A stretch of DNA of 45,475 bases from an uncultured Bacillota bacterium (GCA_949284065.1 CASDUO010000016.1:1-45475), one strand, 5' to 3'; shown: positions 1 to 8,844, numbered from the stretch's first letter. The notes: generated by a model from the letters alone, not told the origin. A program made the numbers and translations.

Positions 1-53
1 ATCGCTCTGATCATTGGAATTTCAACATTTATCTTTGTTTTATGCATAGAAAA

Positions 54-83
54 AGCCCAACCTCTCCACTTTGAAGTTGGACT
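54..83 (-). terminator. Bidirectional terminator downstream of the amidase gene
   Basis: Imperfect 11-bp stem (54-64 with 73-83, two mismatches) and an 8-nt loop. It is flanked by TTTTT on the minus strand and TTTT on the plus strand. It lies about 50 bp past the amidase stop codon and probably ends that transcript. Confidence 0.6.
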
Positions 84-99
84 TTTGTCTACAGTCTGA

Positions 100-124
100 G
101 CCCCCGCTTGCAGCGGGGGCTTTT
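100..124 (+). terminator. Strong GC-rich hairpin with plus-strand T tract
   Basis: Perfect 9-bp stem GCCCCCGCT/AGCGGGGGC (100-108 with 112-120), 3-nt loop, then TTTT on the plus strand. The T tract points to an upstream plus-strand gene outside the window. The hairpin would also protect the 3' end of amidase mRNA read from the other strand. Confidence 0.65.
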
Positions 125-134
125 GATCCTTATC

Positions 135-2363
135 CTACTTTGATGTCTTCTTGCTCGCTACAGATGAATAATTGCTGTAGACTTTCTTTCCATCCACATA
201 TGTATAGGCTCTTGCCTTGAAATAATATGTGGTATTGGATTTGAGTCCGGTAGCGATGTACGGCCCGAATTCGATGTTCTCATCGGTCACTTTTGAATAT
301 GTGCCGTTTTTGGATCTCGACATGTATATCTCATATCCATCGGCGCCGTCTACAGCTGACCATGACACTGTCATCGTAGTGTTCCCCGCGCTCAGGACGA
401 TAGTGGGTTTTTTCGGTCTGGGTTTCACCACATCCTGACTTGACTTGACTCCTTCCACGGTTTTGGTCTTTCCGCCTGAAGTGTAGCTCCTGACGGCACT
501 GACTTTGTAATAGTAATATTTTCCGGTCTCAAGACCCGTATCGGTAAATGATGTATTGGATTTTCCGGAAACAGTCCCCACTTTAGTATATGATCCTGTC
601 TTGGATGTGCTCCTATATATCCTGTATCCGGTAGCACTATCGCTTTTATCCCATTTTACTATGGCCGATACAGGTCCGTTGGGTACGGCATCCACCCCAG
701 TGACTTTCTTTGGCGTCGCTACTGTTCCATCCTTTTCGAGGCCGTAAAAATCTGCTATGGTTTCAGCCTCTGCCTCAGCCATCTTTTTAAGATTGCTGTC
801 TTTCATCAGCCATCTGCACATCGTAGTGTTGCTGTGGAAACTGTGTTCCAGTATTATACCCGGAGTGCCTACCGATGCCGCTCCCCTGAGCACACCGTAC
901 CATTCTGTTCCATTGCTCTGTTTTTTGGTCCACACCTGATATGAGCCGGTATTCATGGTATCCCTTATGGTCTTTGCCAGTTCCGTACCGATGGGCTTGG
1001 ACTCTCTGTATGTGCCTTTGGTGGAAGTCACTATTGCAAGGGCATATTTTGCAGAAGAACCTCCGGAATTGGAATGCATGGATATGAAGAGATCGTATCC
1101 GGCAGACTTCTTTCCTCTGGATTCCAATGCCAGATCCTTGCTCTGGGTGGTCCTGGTCTTACCTGTTATTATCCCCGGATATTCTTCCAACTCATCTACG
1201 AGATAATTGTGCAGAGTCCACATAGTTTTCGATTCCCAGTAACCTGATATGGCCCCCTTGTTCGCGTAAGCATAATGGCCTGCGTCTATCATGATAAAAA
1301 GAGAGGTCTTCTCAAAATTTACCTTTATCTCATGATTTTCCTTGACCACGGTCCAATCGTCGAAAGTATATGTGTTGTACTGTTCATCCTCCGGCACTTC
1401 TATGGTCTTTCCGTCTACTTCTATGCTCAAAAGCCTGTAGCCGTCACTGGGCGATACCTCTATGGTCTGGCTCCCTCCGTATGCCGTCTCTGCTGTGGCG
1501 CTCGTTTTTCCCGATGCTATTGATGTGGTTACCGTATTCCCGTTCTCATCCTCTGAATAGGCCTTCACCGTACCGCCGTAAGGTGCATTCTTTTCCATAG
1601 ATGTTTCGAAATACTTGGCCCCGAACTCGACATCCAATGTCCTGTTGTTGTTCAGATTAGTATAGGCAGCCGTCGCAGTGCCTGTAGCTTTATCCACAGA
1701 TACCACTGCAGTGCCTCCGTCTACATTGGCCTGCATTTTTTCCTGATCGTCAGGTGTTGCCACAAAAGTATGCCTTGTCAATGCTTTGTATATACCGGAT
1801 TCGGCAGTTTCATATTCCGATGATGAAATATTGCCGTCTCCGTTCATATCATACTTGTAGGTCAGCGTTCCCCCTGCACCTGCATTCACAGTTATCTTAT
1901 AGCCGTTGGGATACACCATCAGGTCCCCATCCGTCACCTCTGATCCTTTGGGCGCCGAGACCGTTCCCATGCCTGTATCGCTTACAGCATTCTGGCTGTC
2001 GCCTCCCACGGCAGAGGAATTGTTCACCGCTCCGTTGTATATTATCAATTCTCCCGACGTGACGTTTATTTTCCCGTTGAATGTGTTGTCGGAAAGATCC
2101 ACCATCACCGTACATCCCGGTTTTGTGAACCGCACTGATTCCCACTCATCTCCTGCCGATGTGAGAGTCACCTTGTCGCCGTCCTCCGCAGCATCCAACG
2201 CCTCACTGAGGCTTGAGTAGGAAATATCTCCTGTTTCGGCAACTGTAGCCGCCGCTGATGCCTCCATTGCAAACTGTGGTATCAGAGAGGCCGTCATCAC
2301 AAGAGCCATCATCCAAACCAATATTTTTTTTCTGACTTTTACCTCCGATTCCTTCCGCATCAT
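135..2363 (-). CDS. Secreted N-acetylmuramoyl-L-alanine amidase with two C-terminal FN3 domains
   Basis: Peptidoglycan hydrolase of the zinc-dependent Amidase_3 family, cutting between MurNAc and the stem peptide outside the membrane. The start at 2363 is chosen because AGAGGAAAGG ends 6 bases before it; a longer frame reaches 2411. Order of parts: signal peptide (basic RKK, then a hydrophobic run ending near ASA), a beta-rich region resembling a divergent InlB-type repeat, a DMNGDGNISSSE loop of calcium-binding appearance, then the amidase domain. Zinc/catalytic motifs visible are IMIDAGHY, an E in YWESKTMW, LFISMHSNSG and ILEHSFHSN. Two fibronectin type III domains follow, each with a Y-Y-F/Y-K-x-x-A strand. 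The FN3 pair may hold the enzyme on the wall or on a surface ligand. Family assignment is firm; the N-terminal domain names are tentative. Confidence 0.88.
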   Translation of the reverse strand: MMRKESEVKVRKKILVWMMALVMTASLIPQFAMEASAAATVAETGDISYSSLSEALDAAEDGDKVTLTSAGDEWESVRFTKPGCTVMVDLSDNTFNGKINVTSGELIIYNGAVNNSSAVGGDSQNAVSDTGMGTVSAPKGSEVTDGDLMVYPNGYKITVNAGAGGTLTYKYDMNGDGNISSSEYETAESGIYKALTRHTFVATPDDQEKMQANVDGGTAVVSVDKATGTATAAYTNLNNNRTLDVEFGAKYFETSMEKNAPYGGTVKAYSEDENGNTVTTSIASGKTSATAETAYGGSQTIEVSPSDGYRLLSIEVDGKTIEVPEDEQYNTYTFDDWTVVKENHEIKVNFEKTSLFIMIDAGHYAYANKGAISGYWESKTMWTLHNYLVDELEEYPGIITGKTRTTQSKDLALESRGKKSAGYDLFISMHSNSGGSSAKYALAIVTSTKGTYRESKPIGTELAKTIRDTMNTGSYQVWTKKQSNGTEWYGVLRGAASVGTPGIILEHSFHSNTTMCRWLMKDSNLKKMAEAEAETIADFYGLEKDGTVATPKKVTGVDAVPNGPVSAIVKWDKSDSATGYRIYRSTSKTGSYTKVGTVSGKSNTSFTDTGLETGKYYYYKVSAVRSYTSGGKTKTVEGVKSSQDVVKPRPKKPTIVLSAGNTTMTVSWSAVDGADGYEIYMSRSKNGTYSKVTDENIEFGPYIATGLKSNTTYYFKARAYTYVDGKKVYSNYSSVASKKTSK

Positions 2364-2447
2364 TATCATCCTTTCCTCTTTCACTCTGATATATCCGGGT
2401 GAAGATCCCAAATAAAGCCTTGCTTAAAAAACACGACGTAAACTAAA

Positions 2448-2482
2448 ATCCGCTTATGTTAAGGATTATACATTCAGCGGAT
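2448..2482 (-). promoter_or_regulatory. Amidase promoter -10 enclosed by an inverted repeat
   Basis: A consensus TATAAT (minus strand, 2465-2470) lies between the arms of a perfect inverted repeat ATCCGCT-N21-AGCGGAT (2448-2454 and 2476-2482). No good -35 is seen at 17 bp. The repeat could be an operator. Confidence 0.4.
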
Positions 2483-2508
2483 ATCTGCTATGTGTTTATT
2501 TCTGTCTT

Positions 2509-2525
2509 TTCATACAACATTCACA
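2509..2525 (-). promoter_or_regulatory. Two TGTGAA-like direct repeats with 11-bp period upstream of the amidase
   Basis: On the coding (minus) strand: TGTGAA, 5 bases, TATGAA. The 11-bp spacing is that of WalR/PhoP-family response-regulator boxes. The same motif occurs three times before the 3D-domain gene at 31849-31876. It sits about 15 bp upstream of where a -35 would fall. Confidence 0.35.
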
Positions 2526-2556
2526 AATAAATCAAATTCATGTCTCAAAAGAGTCC

Positions 2557-3285
2557 TTATCCAAAGGAAAGCGGCGCTCCCGTTATGGCATAAAGTGCGT
2601 TCATAAGCACTCTGATACACGGCGACATTATATAGCTGATCACATTGAATATTATGAGCACCATGAGTATGAGCATGCCTTTGTCATACACTGCTCTGTA
2701 AAACCCTGTATGTCTCAAGTTGAATATCTCCACTATAAGGTTGAATCCGTCAAGAGGCGGTATAGGCAAAAGGTTGAATACCATCAAAATAAGGTTGATA
2801 TAGACTGCATAGTAGATCATGGTCCATATGGCCCACTGGAATTCACTGGCATCATACCCCATGGCGCCCGTATAGAATCTCAGCACGAAAGCGAAGATCA
2901 CAGCAAGCACGAAGTTCACTGTGACGCCGGCTATATCCACCAGTATCTCATCTCTCTTTCTGTGCTTGAAATTCCCGGGATTTATTTCTACAGGTTTTCC
3001 CCATCCAAAGCCTACGAATATCAAGGCCAAAAACCCCACAGGGTCTATATGGGCGACAGGATTAACAGTGACACGTCCCTGGATCTTCGGCGTATCGTCT
3101 CCCAGTTTGTACGCCACGAAGGCGTGTCCGAACTCATGAAAACAAAGCCCTATCAATATGCCCGGCAAGCAGTACAGCTGCCTCATGAGCCAGTCCATCG
3201 GTGAGGCGAATCCTCCCGATCTGAAAGCCATGTACGCCATTATAGCTATCAATATCCACATCTGTGTTGAATGAAATCTCTGCAT
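2557..3285 (-). CDS. Site-2 protease family (M50) membrane metalloprotease
   Basis: 242-residue intramembrane zinc protease of the M50 / site-2 protease family. HEFGH at residues 50-54 supplies two zinc ligands and the catalytic Glu. The second conserved element, NLLPIPPLDG, near residue 175 supplies the Asp ligand. Several hydrophobic segments cover most of the chain; there is no PDZ or CBS domain, so this is the minimal short form. Such proteins cut membrane-embedded substrates such as anti-sigma factors, but no partner is visible here. It is the last gene of a yicC - cls - M50 run, 27 bp after cls. The upstream AAGGAAGG is about 13 bases from the ATG, slightly long. Confidence 0.85.
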   Translation of the reverse strand: MQRFHSTQMWILIAIMAYMAFRSGGFASPMDWLMRQLYCLPGILIGLCFHEFGHAFVAYKLGDDTPKIQGRVTVNPVAHIDPVGFLALIFVGFGWGKPVEINPGNFKHRKRDEILVDIAGVTVNFVLAVIFAFVLRFYTGAMGYDASEFQWAIWTMIYYAVYINLILMVFNLLPIPPLDGFNLIVEIFNLRHTGFYRAVYDKGMLILMVLIIFNVISYIMSPCIRVLMNALYAITGAPLSFG

Positions 3286-3312
3286 ATCAGATCATTATCC
3301 TTCCTTTCTCAA

Positions 3313-4776
3313 TCAGAGTATATCCGTTATCAACCTGGCCACAGGTTCTTTTATCCTTATTGCCAGAGATCTCTTGTCATAAAGTTCCTTGGTGAGCTGA
3401 TGGCAGCTTTTAAGATCCTCCTCGAAGGTGTCTCTTAATTTCTTCACAGTATCCTTGTCATATATAAAAGCGTTTCCTTCGAAGTTGAGCCGGAAGCTCC
3501 TTACATCGAAATTCGTAGACCCGATAGTCGCAACTTCGCCATCCACCATTATGGTTTTTGCATGGAGGAATCCGTTGTCATATATGTATATCTCTCCTCC
3601 GCTCTCTATGATGTCATAAGCATAGGAATAGGTCGCCCAATACACGAATATATGATCGGGCATACAGGGTATCATTATCTTGACCTTCACTCCAGAGAGA
3701 GCAGCCATTTTCACAGACTCCAGCATAGGCCCGTCGGGAACGAAGTAAGGTGTCTGTATCAGCACTTCCTCAGCTGCGGAAGTTATCATCTTCATCATAG
3801 CTCTTTTTATTTTTTCATGTTTGCTGTCCGGTCCGCTGCTGACTATCTGCATCGCTGATTCGCCTTCTGTAACGGGAGGTGTGAAGAACACATCTGAAAG
3901 ATCCACATTTTCTTTTGACGCATACCGCCAGTCCATGAAGAATCTCATATTCATATCCTGCACAGCTCCTCCGGTGACCCTTATGACCGTATCGCGCCAG
4001 TAGCCGAATTTTTCCTTGAGTCCCAGATATTCTTTGGCTATGTTGAATCCGCCTATATATCCTATCTTGCCGTCTATGACCGTTATTTTTCTATGGTTAC
4101 GGTAATTGAACCTGACATTTATGGTTTTGAATATGGGAAGCAATGTGGGGAAAAACTCTGCGACCTTTCCCCCTGCCCGCCGAAGGTTTCTCGTATGTCT
4201 CTTCCATATTTTTTTCGAACCCATTGCATCTATGAGCAATCTGACTTCCACGCCTCTTTCCGCAGCCTTTGTAAGCTCCTCTATGAATTTTTTCCCGACC
4301 TCATCCGGCTTTAGGATGAAATAGCAGGCATTTACACTTTTCTCGGCATTTCGTATATCCTCGATAAGATCGGAAAACATCTCTTTCCCGTCGGTTATGA
4401 TCTTTATATCGTTGTCCTGTGTCAGATATGATCGTCCGTAATTCTGGTTCAAAAGGATCAGGTCTTTCCAAAGATCAGCTTCTCTATTGGAAAATATGAA
4501 TTCTCCGTTTTTGATGCTTCGCTCCTGTTTTCGCAGTGAGCTGGTCATCGCCCTGTCCTCACCTTCAGTGAGTTTGAAAATCTTTTTCCTCGCTATGTTC
4601 TGGGAAAAAAAACAGTAAAGGACTATCCCTATGACCGGCAAGGCCAATATTGTCGATACCCACGCCAAAGTCGCTGCAGGACGTTTGCGCTCTATGAATA
4701 TTACCAAAAACGCAACAGCCATATCCAGCACGAATATTATGGTGATCACAAGAGTTACTATTTCTCCGGTCGCCAT
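3313..4776 (-). CDS. cls: Cardiolipin synthase (phospholipase D superfamily)
   Basis: Joins two phosphatidylglycerol molecules to give cardiolipin and glycerol at the inner membrane face. The 487 residues match the usual length. Two hydrophobic N-terminal segments (about 5-28 and 36-58) anchor the protein. The two HKD catalytic motifs are HRKITVIDG at 228-236 and HAKTIMVDG at 405-413, each followed by the GG/GS-x-N element (IGGFN, IGSTNFD). An AGGAGGT lies 7 bases before the ATG. It sits 37 bp downstream of yicC and 27 bp upstream of the M50 protease, so the three are probably cotranscribed. Confidence 0.93.
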   Translation of the reverse strand: MATGEIVTLVITIIFVLDMAVAFLVIFIERKRPAATLAWVSTILALPVIGIVLYCFFSQNIARKKIFKLTEGEDRAMTSSLRKQERSIKNGEFIFSNREADLWKDLILLNQNYGRSYLTQDNDIKIITDGKEMFSDLIEDIRNAEKSVNACYFILKPDEVGKKFIEELTKAAERGVEVRLLIDAMGSKKIWKRHTRNLRRAGGKVAEFFPTLLPIFKTINVRFNYRNHRKITVIDGKIGYIGGFNIAKEYLGLKEKFGYWRDTVIRVTGGAVQDMNMRFFMDWRYASKENVDLSDVFFTPPVTEGESAMQIVSSGPDSKHEKIKRAMMKMITSAAEEVLIQTPYFVPDGPMLESVKMAALSGVKVKIMIPCMPDHIFVYWATYSYAYDIIESGGEIYIYDNGFLHAKTIMVDGEVATIGSTNFDVRSFRLNFEGNAFIYDKDTVKKLRDTFEEDLKSCHQLTKELYDKRSLAIRIKEPVARLITDIL

Positions 4777-4813
4777 CCCTAATACCTCCTGTTGTTGATA
4801 TTATAGTCATCCA

Positions 4814-5695
4814 TTATTCTATATTCTGCACTTGCTCTCTTATCTTTTCCACTTCGCTTTTTATCTCCAACATATATTCGGTGATCTCAAGGTCGTTTGC
4901 CTTTGAACCTATGGTATTGGCTTCACGATTCATCTCCTGTACGAGAAAGTCCAGTTTCTTCCCACTTGGCTCCCCTTGCTCTAATATGCTGTCAAGCTGG
5001 CTCAGATGGCTTTTGAGTCTTACGATCTCCTCATCTATCCCTGATTTGTCAGCGAATATGGCGGCTTCAAGCAATATCCTGTCCTCGTCCACCGCTATCT
5101 GGCCGTCTAAAAGTTCCTTTATCCTGCCCCTGAGTTTTTCCATATAGATTTTTTCCAAATCCGGACATCTCTTTTCGATCGCAGCCAGTTTTTCCCTTAT
5201 TGCGTCAGCCCTCATCCATATGTCTGCAGCCAGTTTTTCTCCTTCAGACACTCTCATGATCGTAAGATTATCGATCGCCTCTGCGAGAGCTTTGGATATG
5301 GATATCTTTATCTCTTCCTCATCCTCTACGGAAGGCATGGCCTTTATCACATCGGGAAAGCTCGCTAAAAGATCCACACTGATCTCTCCCGTCACGGGGA
5401 ATTCTTTTTTCAATTCCTTCAAACACCTGAAATACTGCTCAGCAGTGACCCTGCTCACATTTATGGTAAGGTCATCTTCAGCGATACTTTCTACCAGTAG
5501 AGATACCTCGCACTTCCCCCTTTTTATGGATTCTTTGACGGCTTTCTTGATCATATCCTCCGCGAACCCATATCTCCGCGGCATCTTGACCATGACATCC
5601 GAATAGCGATGGTTCACCGTCCGTATCTCGCATACCATACTCCTCTTTTCATCAGCATACTCCCCTCGTCCAAAACCCGTCATACTTCTGATCAT
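4814..5695 (-). CDS. yicC: YicC/YloC family endoribonuclease-like protein
   Basis: 293 residues with the family's characteristic N-terminus MIRSMTGFGRGE and the conserved C-terminal stretch QEMNREANTIGSKAND followed by an EKIREQVQNIE end. E. coli YicC is reported as an endoribonuclease. Bacillus YloC is often found next to remA and gmk, but here the downstream neighbours are cls and an M50 protease instead. GGGAGAAA lies 5 bases before the ATG. The gene is divergent from rqcH, sharing an 81-bp promoter region. Confidence 0.92.
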   Translation of the reverse strand: MIRSMTGFGRGEYADEKRSMVCEIRTVNHRYSDVMVKMPRRYGFAEDMIKKAVKESIKRGKCEVSLLVESIAEDDLTINVSRVTAEQYFRCLKELKKEFPVTGEISVDLLASFPDVIKAMPSVEDEEEIKISISKALAEAIDNLTIMRVSEGEKLAADIWMRADAIREKLAAIEKRCPDLEKIYMEKLRGRIKELLDGQIAVDEDRILLEAAIFADKSGIDEEIVRLKSHLSQLDSILEQGEPSGKKLDFLVQEMNREANTIGSKANDLEITEYMLEIKSEVEKIREQVQNIE

Positions 5696-5739
5696 ACAAT
5701 TTTCTCCCTGTCTTCAATAAATTTATGATTCGTGTTATC

Positions 5740-5776
5740 ATTATAACATAAATAGGTACATGAGAAGGAGAGAAAA
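5740..5776. promoter_or_regulatory. Divergent yicC / rqcH promoter region
   Basis: On the minus strand an extended -10, TG-T-TATAAT (TATAAT at 5740-5745), faces yicC. On the plus strand an overlapping TATAAC (5742-5747) could serve rqcH. Neither has a clear -35. GAAGGAGAG at 5764-5772 is the rqcH ribosome binding site. Confidence 0.45.
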
Positions 5777-7483
5777 GTGGCTTTTGACGGCATTGTCATC
5801 AGAGCTTTGGCAGAAGAGCTCAACGAGAGGCTTTATCTTGCGAAGATAGAAAAAATATATCAGCCTCAAAGAGATGAACTGGTTATATTTTTTCATACAC
5901 CAAAGGGAAAGATCAAACTGTACGGTTCCTCATCGGGCTCCCGTCCCGGCGTGTTCATTACGAAAAAAAACTACAAAAATCCTACGGTCCCCGGGAATTT
6001 CTGTATGTTCCTGAGAAAACATATAACCGGAGGCCGCGTGACCGATGTGAGACAATATCAAACTGAAAGGATAATAGAGATCGATCTGGAAACGCGGGAT
6101 GAGATGGGGTTCGGTCTGAACAAAAAACTCGTTTTCGAAATAATGGGCAAACACAGCAATATAAGTCTGGTAGATACCAAGAGCGGTCTCATATTGGAAG
6201 CCATAAAACATCTCCCTCCCGATATGAACAGTGTCAGGGATGTGTTGCCCGGCCGCCCCTATACATATCCGCCTGACATGGGTAAGATCCCATTTACTGA
6301 AATCGATGGCGAGAAAATGACCCGCATCTGGGCTGACGAAACAGCGGGGACTGAAATATCCGACAGGATGGTGTCCGCCATACAGGGCATATCCCCTCTT
6401 GTGGCCAGAGAGTTGTCCTGCGCTCTTTCTCCGGAGGAGTGCGCCCGGACTCTTTCAGCGATAGTTTCGTCAGGCGAAGAGAGTTTTTCTCCCAAAGTGT
6501 ATATATCCCAGGGAAAGCCCAGAGACATCCATGTGATACCTATACATGAATATTCCGGTTCCTGTCAGGAAAAAGAATTTCCCGATGTCAGTTCGGCTCT
6601 CGAATGGTACTACGATCATAAAGAAAGTGCCAACAGGATGAAACAGATCTCATCTTCGCTGACGAAGTCCACCAACAGCTGCCTCAAAAAACTGCGCCTG
6701 AAAAAACAACGTCTTTGTGATGACATATTGGAGGCGGAAAATGCTGACAGATACAGACTCTATGGAGAGCTCATCACCGCCAACATACATGGTATAGAGC
6801 CGGGCTCGGAAAAAGTCTCCCTCACAAATTATTATGATGGCGGCAATGTGGAGATAATCCTCGACAAAAAACTCTCCCCTTCCAAGAACGCCCAGCAATA
6901 CTTCAAAAAATATACCAAGGCGAAACGTGCCATAAAGGAAAAAAACATACAGCTCAAAGAAACTGAGAAAGATATCGAGTATTTGGAATCCATCTCTCAC
7001 TACATACAAAGTGCAGGCAACGAAAGCCAGCTCGAGGCAATAAGACAGGAACTTTATGAATCCGGGTTCATAAGAAGCAGAAATTCGAAAAAACAGAATA
7101 AAAACAAATCTGTCTTCGAGCCCTACCCATTCAAGACATCCACCGGTCTCGACGTCCTTGCAGGGAGAAACAACAGAGAAAACGACTATCTCACATTCAA
7201 GCTCGCCGGCAAAAATGATATTTGGCTACACGTAAAGGACATGCCCGGATCCCATGTGATACTTTTTGCAAACAACAGGGATGTAGACGACGTTTCCCTT
7301 GCAGAAGCCGCCTCCATAGCTGCCTATTACAGCAAAGCCCGATCTTCCGGGAACGTTCCGGTGGACTATACCAAAGTCCGTTATGTGAAAAAACCTAACG
7401 GCGCAAAACCGGGAATGGTCATATTCACTAACAACAAGACCCTTTATGTGGATCCTGACCGTCCCTCAGCCATAGACTCCTGA
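5777..7483 (+). CDS. rqcH: RqcH ribosome quality control factor (NFACT / fibronectin-binding family)
   Basis: Binds stalled 50S subunits with peptidyl-tRNA and recruits tRNA-Ala for C-terminal alanine tailing, marking failed chains for degradation. The gene starts with GTG (5777), 4 bases after GAAGGAGAG. The 568 residues carry the NFACT-N domain (about 1-300, with MAFDGIVIRALAEELNERL), a coiled-coil middle (about 295-400) and the NFACT-R domain (about 450-560, LAGKNDIWLHVKDMPGSHV). The conserved Asp-Arg pair used for tRNA contact in Bacillus (D97/R98) reads Glu97-Arg98 here, a conservative change. It is monocistronic, or followed by a short gene with its own promoter. Confidence 0.93.
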   Translation: MAFDGIVIRALAEELNERLYLAKIEKIYQPQRDELVIFFHTPKGKIKLYGSSSGSRPGVFITKKNYKNPTVPGNFCMFLRKHITGGRVTDVRQYQTERIIEIDLETRDEMGFGLNKKLVFEIMGKHSNISLVDTKSGLILEAIKHLPPDMNSVRDVLPGRPYTYPPDMGKIPFTEIDGEKMTRIWADETAGTEISDRMVSAIQGISPLVARELSCALSPEECARTLSAIVSSGEESFSPKVYISQGKPRDIHVIPIHEYSGSCQEKEFPDVSSALEWYYDHKESANRMKQISSSLTKSTNSCLKKLRLKKQRLCDDILEAENADRYRLYGELITANIHGIEPGSEKVSLTNYYDGGNVEIILDKKLSPSKNAQQYFKKYTKAKRAIKEKNIQLKETEKDIEYLESISHYIQSAGNESQLEAIRQELYESGFIRSRNSKKQNKNKSVFEPYPFKTSTGLDVLAGRNNRENDYLTFKLAGKNDIWLHVKDMPGSHVILFANNRDVDDVSLAEAASIAAYYSKARSSGNVPVDYTKVRYVKKPNGAKPGMVIFTNNKTLYVDPDRPSAIDS

Positions 7484-7505
7484 ATCCATCAAACATCAAA
7501 TATGC

Positions 7506-7524
7506 ATCGGCAAACCGATTTTTG
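7506..7524 (+). terminator. Weak terminator after rqcH
   Basis: A 5-bp stem ATCGG/CCGAT (7506-7510, 7515-7519) with loop CAAA followed by TTTT. It is short, so efficiency may be partial. Confidence 0.4.
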
Positions 7525-7535
7525 ATTCTCCCTGC

Positions 7536-7564
7536 TTGTATGCACTAAGAGTCAGTTTTATAAT
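7536..7564 (+). promoter_or_regulatory. Promoter for the zinc-ribbon gene
   Basis: TTGTAT (7536-7541), 17-bp spacer, perfect TATAAT (7559-7564). Predicted transcription start is near 7571, leaving a leader of about 108 nt whose first bases form the stem CATCGGG/CCCGATG (7572-7578 with 7614-7620). Confidence 0.6.
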
Positions 7565-7678
7565 CCGCTATCATCGGGACCTGACCTCGTGTAAAAATCT
7601 CAGCCTGCAGGCACCCGATGCATCGTCACACATATTTTATTGTATCTTCTTAAAAACACAAGGAGGCTGTGCAATGAT

Positions 7679-7885
7679 ATGATAAAAGAAAAGGATCCCC
7701 GGGATCTATATCGCCGACGTGATTTTGTGGCAGAGGAAAAGGCTGAGTTCATGTGGGGGACCGACATATGCCATGACAAAAAAGACAATGTCTGCTGGAT
7801 ATGCGGCAGCCCCACAGACACCGTTTCTTTTCGGAATGGTCAAATATGTAAACGTTGCATAAGTGAAATTATTTCAAAGGACTGA
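7679..7885 (+). CDS. Small four-cysteine zinc-ribbon protein, possibly Gin-like
   Basis: 68 residues. The start at 7679 is 12 bases after AAGGAGG; an ATG 5 bases earlier is out of frame and closes at once, so an upstream in-frame start is unlikely. The C-terminal half has C39-W-I-C42, 14 residues, then C57-K-R-C60 and a short amphipathic tail. The spacing and the CxIC start resemble the sigma-G inhibitor Gin (CsfB) of sporulating Firmicutes, but the N-terminal 30 charged residues are not part of that comparison. If the likeness holds, it would bind a sigma factor; otherwise treat it as an uncharacterised zinc-binding protein. It has its own promoter and a structured leader. Confidence 0.65.
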   Translation: MIKEKDPRDLYRRRDFVAEEKAEFMWGTDICHDKKDNVCWICGSPTDTVSFRNGQICKRCISEIISKD

Positions 7886-7914
7886 AGGCTATCTGCATTT
7901 CCGACACTGTTGCT

Positions 7915-8844
7915 CTACATCCTGCCTCTTATTTTTTTAAGTACTTCATCGAATTCCGGAGGGTCCTCTGCCCTAAATTCCATGTATTCACTTGTCACCG
8001 GATGGATGAATCCCAACCGGTATGCATGGAGCATCTGACCCTCTATGGAGAAGGGATTCTTCCTGCTTCCGTAAAGGGCATCTCCAAGAAGAGGATGTTT
8101 TATATAGGCCATATGGACTCTTATTTGATGCGTCCTTCCTGTTTCGAGACGCGCCTCTATAAGAGTGTATCTGCCCATCCTTTCGATCACCTTATAGTGT
8201 GTCACAGCCCTTTTGGAATTGTTATATACGACGGCCTGTCTGAGTCTGTTTTTGGGATCCCGTCCAATGGGTTCATCGACGGTACCTTCATCTTCTCTTA
8301 TGTTATCCAAGACCACGGCCCTGTAGGCCCGCACGATGGAATGACAGGCAAGCTGTTCTGCAAGACCTTTATGGGCCACATCAGTTTTTGCAACTACCAA
8401 AAGTCCGCTCGTATCTTTATCTATCCTATGGACTATGCCGGGACGCATGACTCCGTTTATGGATGAAAGCTCGTTACCACAGTGGTGGAGCAGCCCGTTT
8501 ACCAAAGTCCCTGTAGGATTCCCTGCCGCCGGATGTACCACGAGCCCTTTTGGCTTGTTCACCACCAGCAGCTCTTTGTCTTCATAGACTACATCCAGTT
8601 CCATTTCCTCAGGCAAAGCTTTTGCCTCACGGACAGGCGGCATGGTCACTCTTATCCTTTGACCTTCTTTGACTTTCTCTTTTTTTGACGTCGCTTTTTT
8701 GTCATCTACAAAAACCTGACCGTCCTCTATCAGTTTCTGGATATAACTCCTTGAGATCTCCTCTATCTCAAGGGAGAGAGCCTTGTCAAGTCTTTCTCCT
8801 GCCGTTTCCCTATCGACCGTAATGGTATACTCGCTGCTTTCCAT
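7915..8844 (-). CDS. rluD: RluA-family 23S rRNA pseudouridine synthase (RluD-like)
   Basis: 309 residues: S4 RNA-binding domain (about 14-75, with LDKALSLEIEEISRSYIQKLIEDGQV), then the RluA catalytic domain with the signature HRIDKDTSGLLVVAK, whose Asp is the catalytic residue, and a C-terminal GRTHQIRVHMAY motif. It isomerises uridines in 23S rRNA helix 69 in the RluD group; exact target sites cannot be read from sequence. It ends the long minus-strand run, 25 bp after lspA, the usual lspA-rluD neighbour pair in Firmicutes. GGAGGGAAA is about 14 bases ahead of the ATG, somewhat far. Confidence 0.93.
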   Translation of the reverse strand: MESSEYTITVDRETAGERLDKALSLEIEEISRSYIQKLIEDGQVFVDDKKATSKKEKVKEGQRIRVTMPPVREAKALPEEMELDVVYEDKELLVVNKPKGLVVHPAAGNPTGTLVNGLLHHCGNELSSINGVMRPGIVHRIDKDTSGLLVVAKTDVAHKGLAEQLACHSIVRAYRAVVLDNIREDEGTVDEPIGRDPKNRLRQAVVYNNSKRAVTHYKVIERMGRYTLIEARLETGRTHQIRVHMAYIKHPLLGDALYGSRKNPFSIEGQMLHAYRLGFIHPVTSEYMEFRAEDPPEFDEVLKKIRGRM

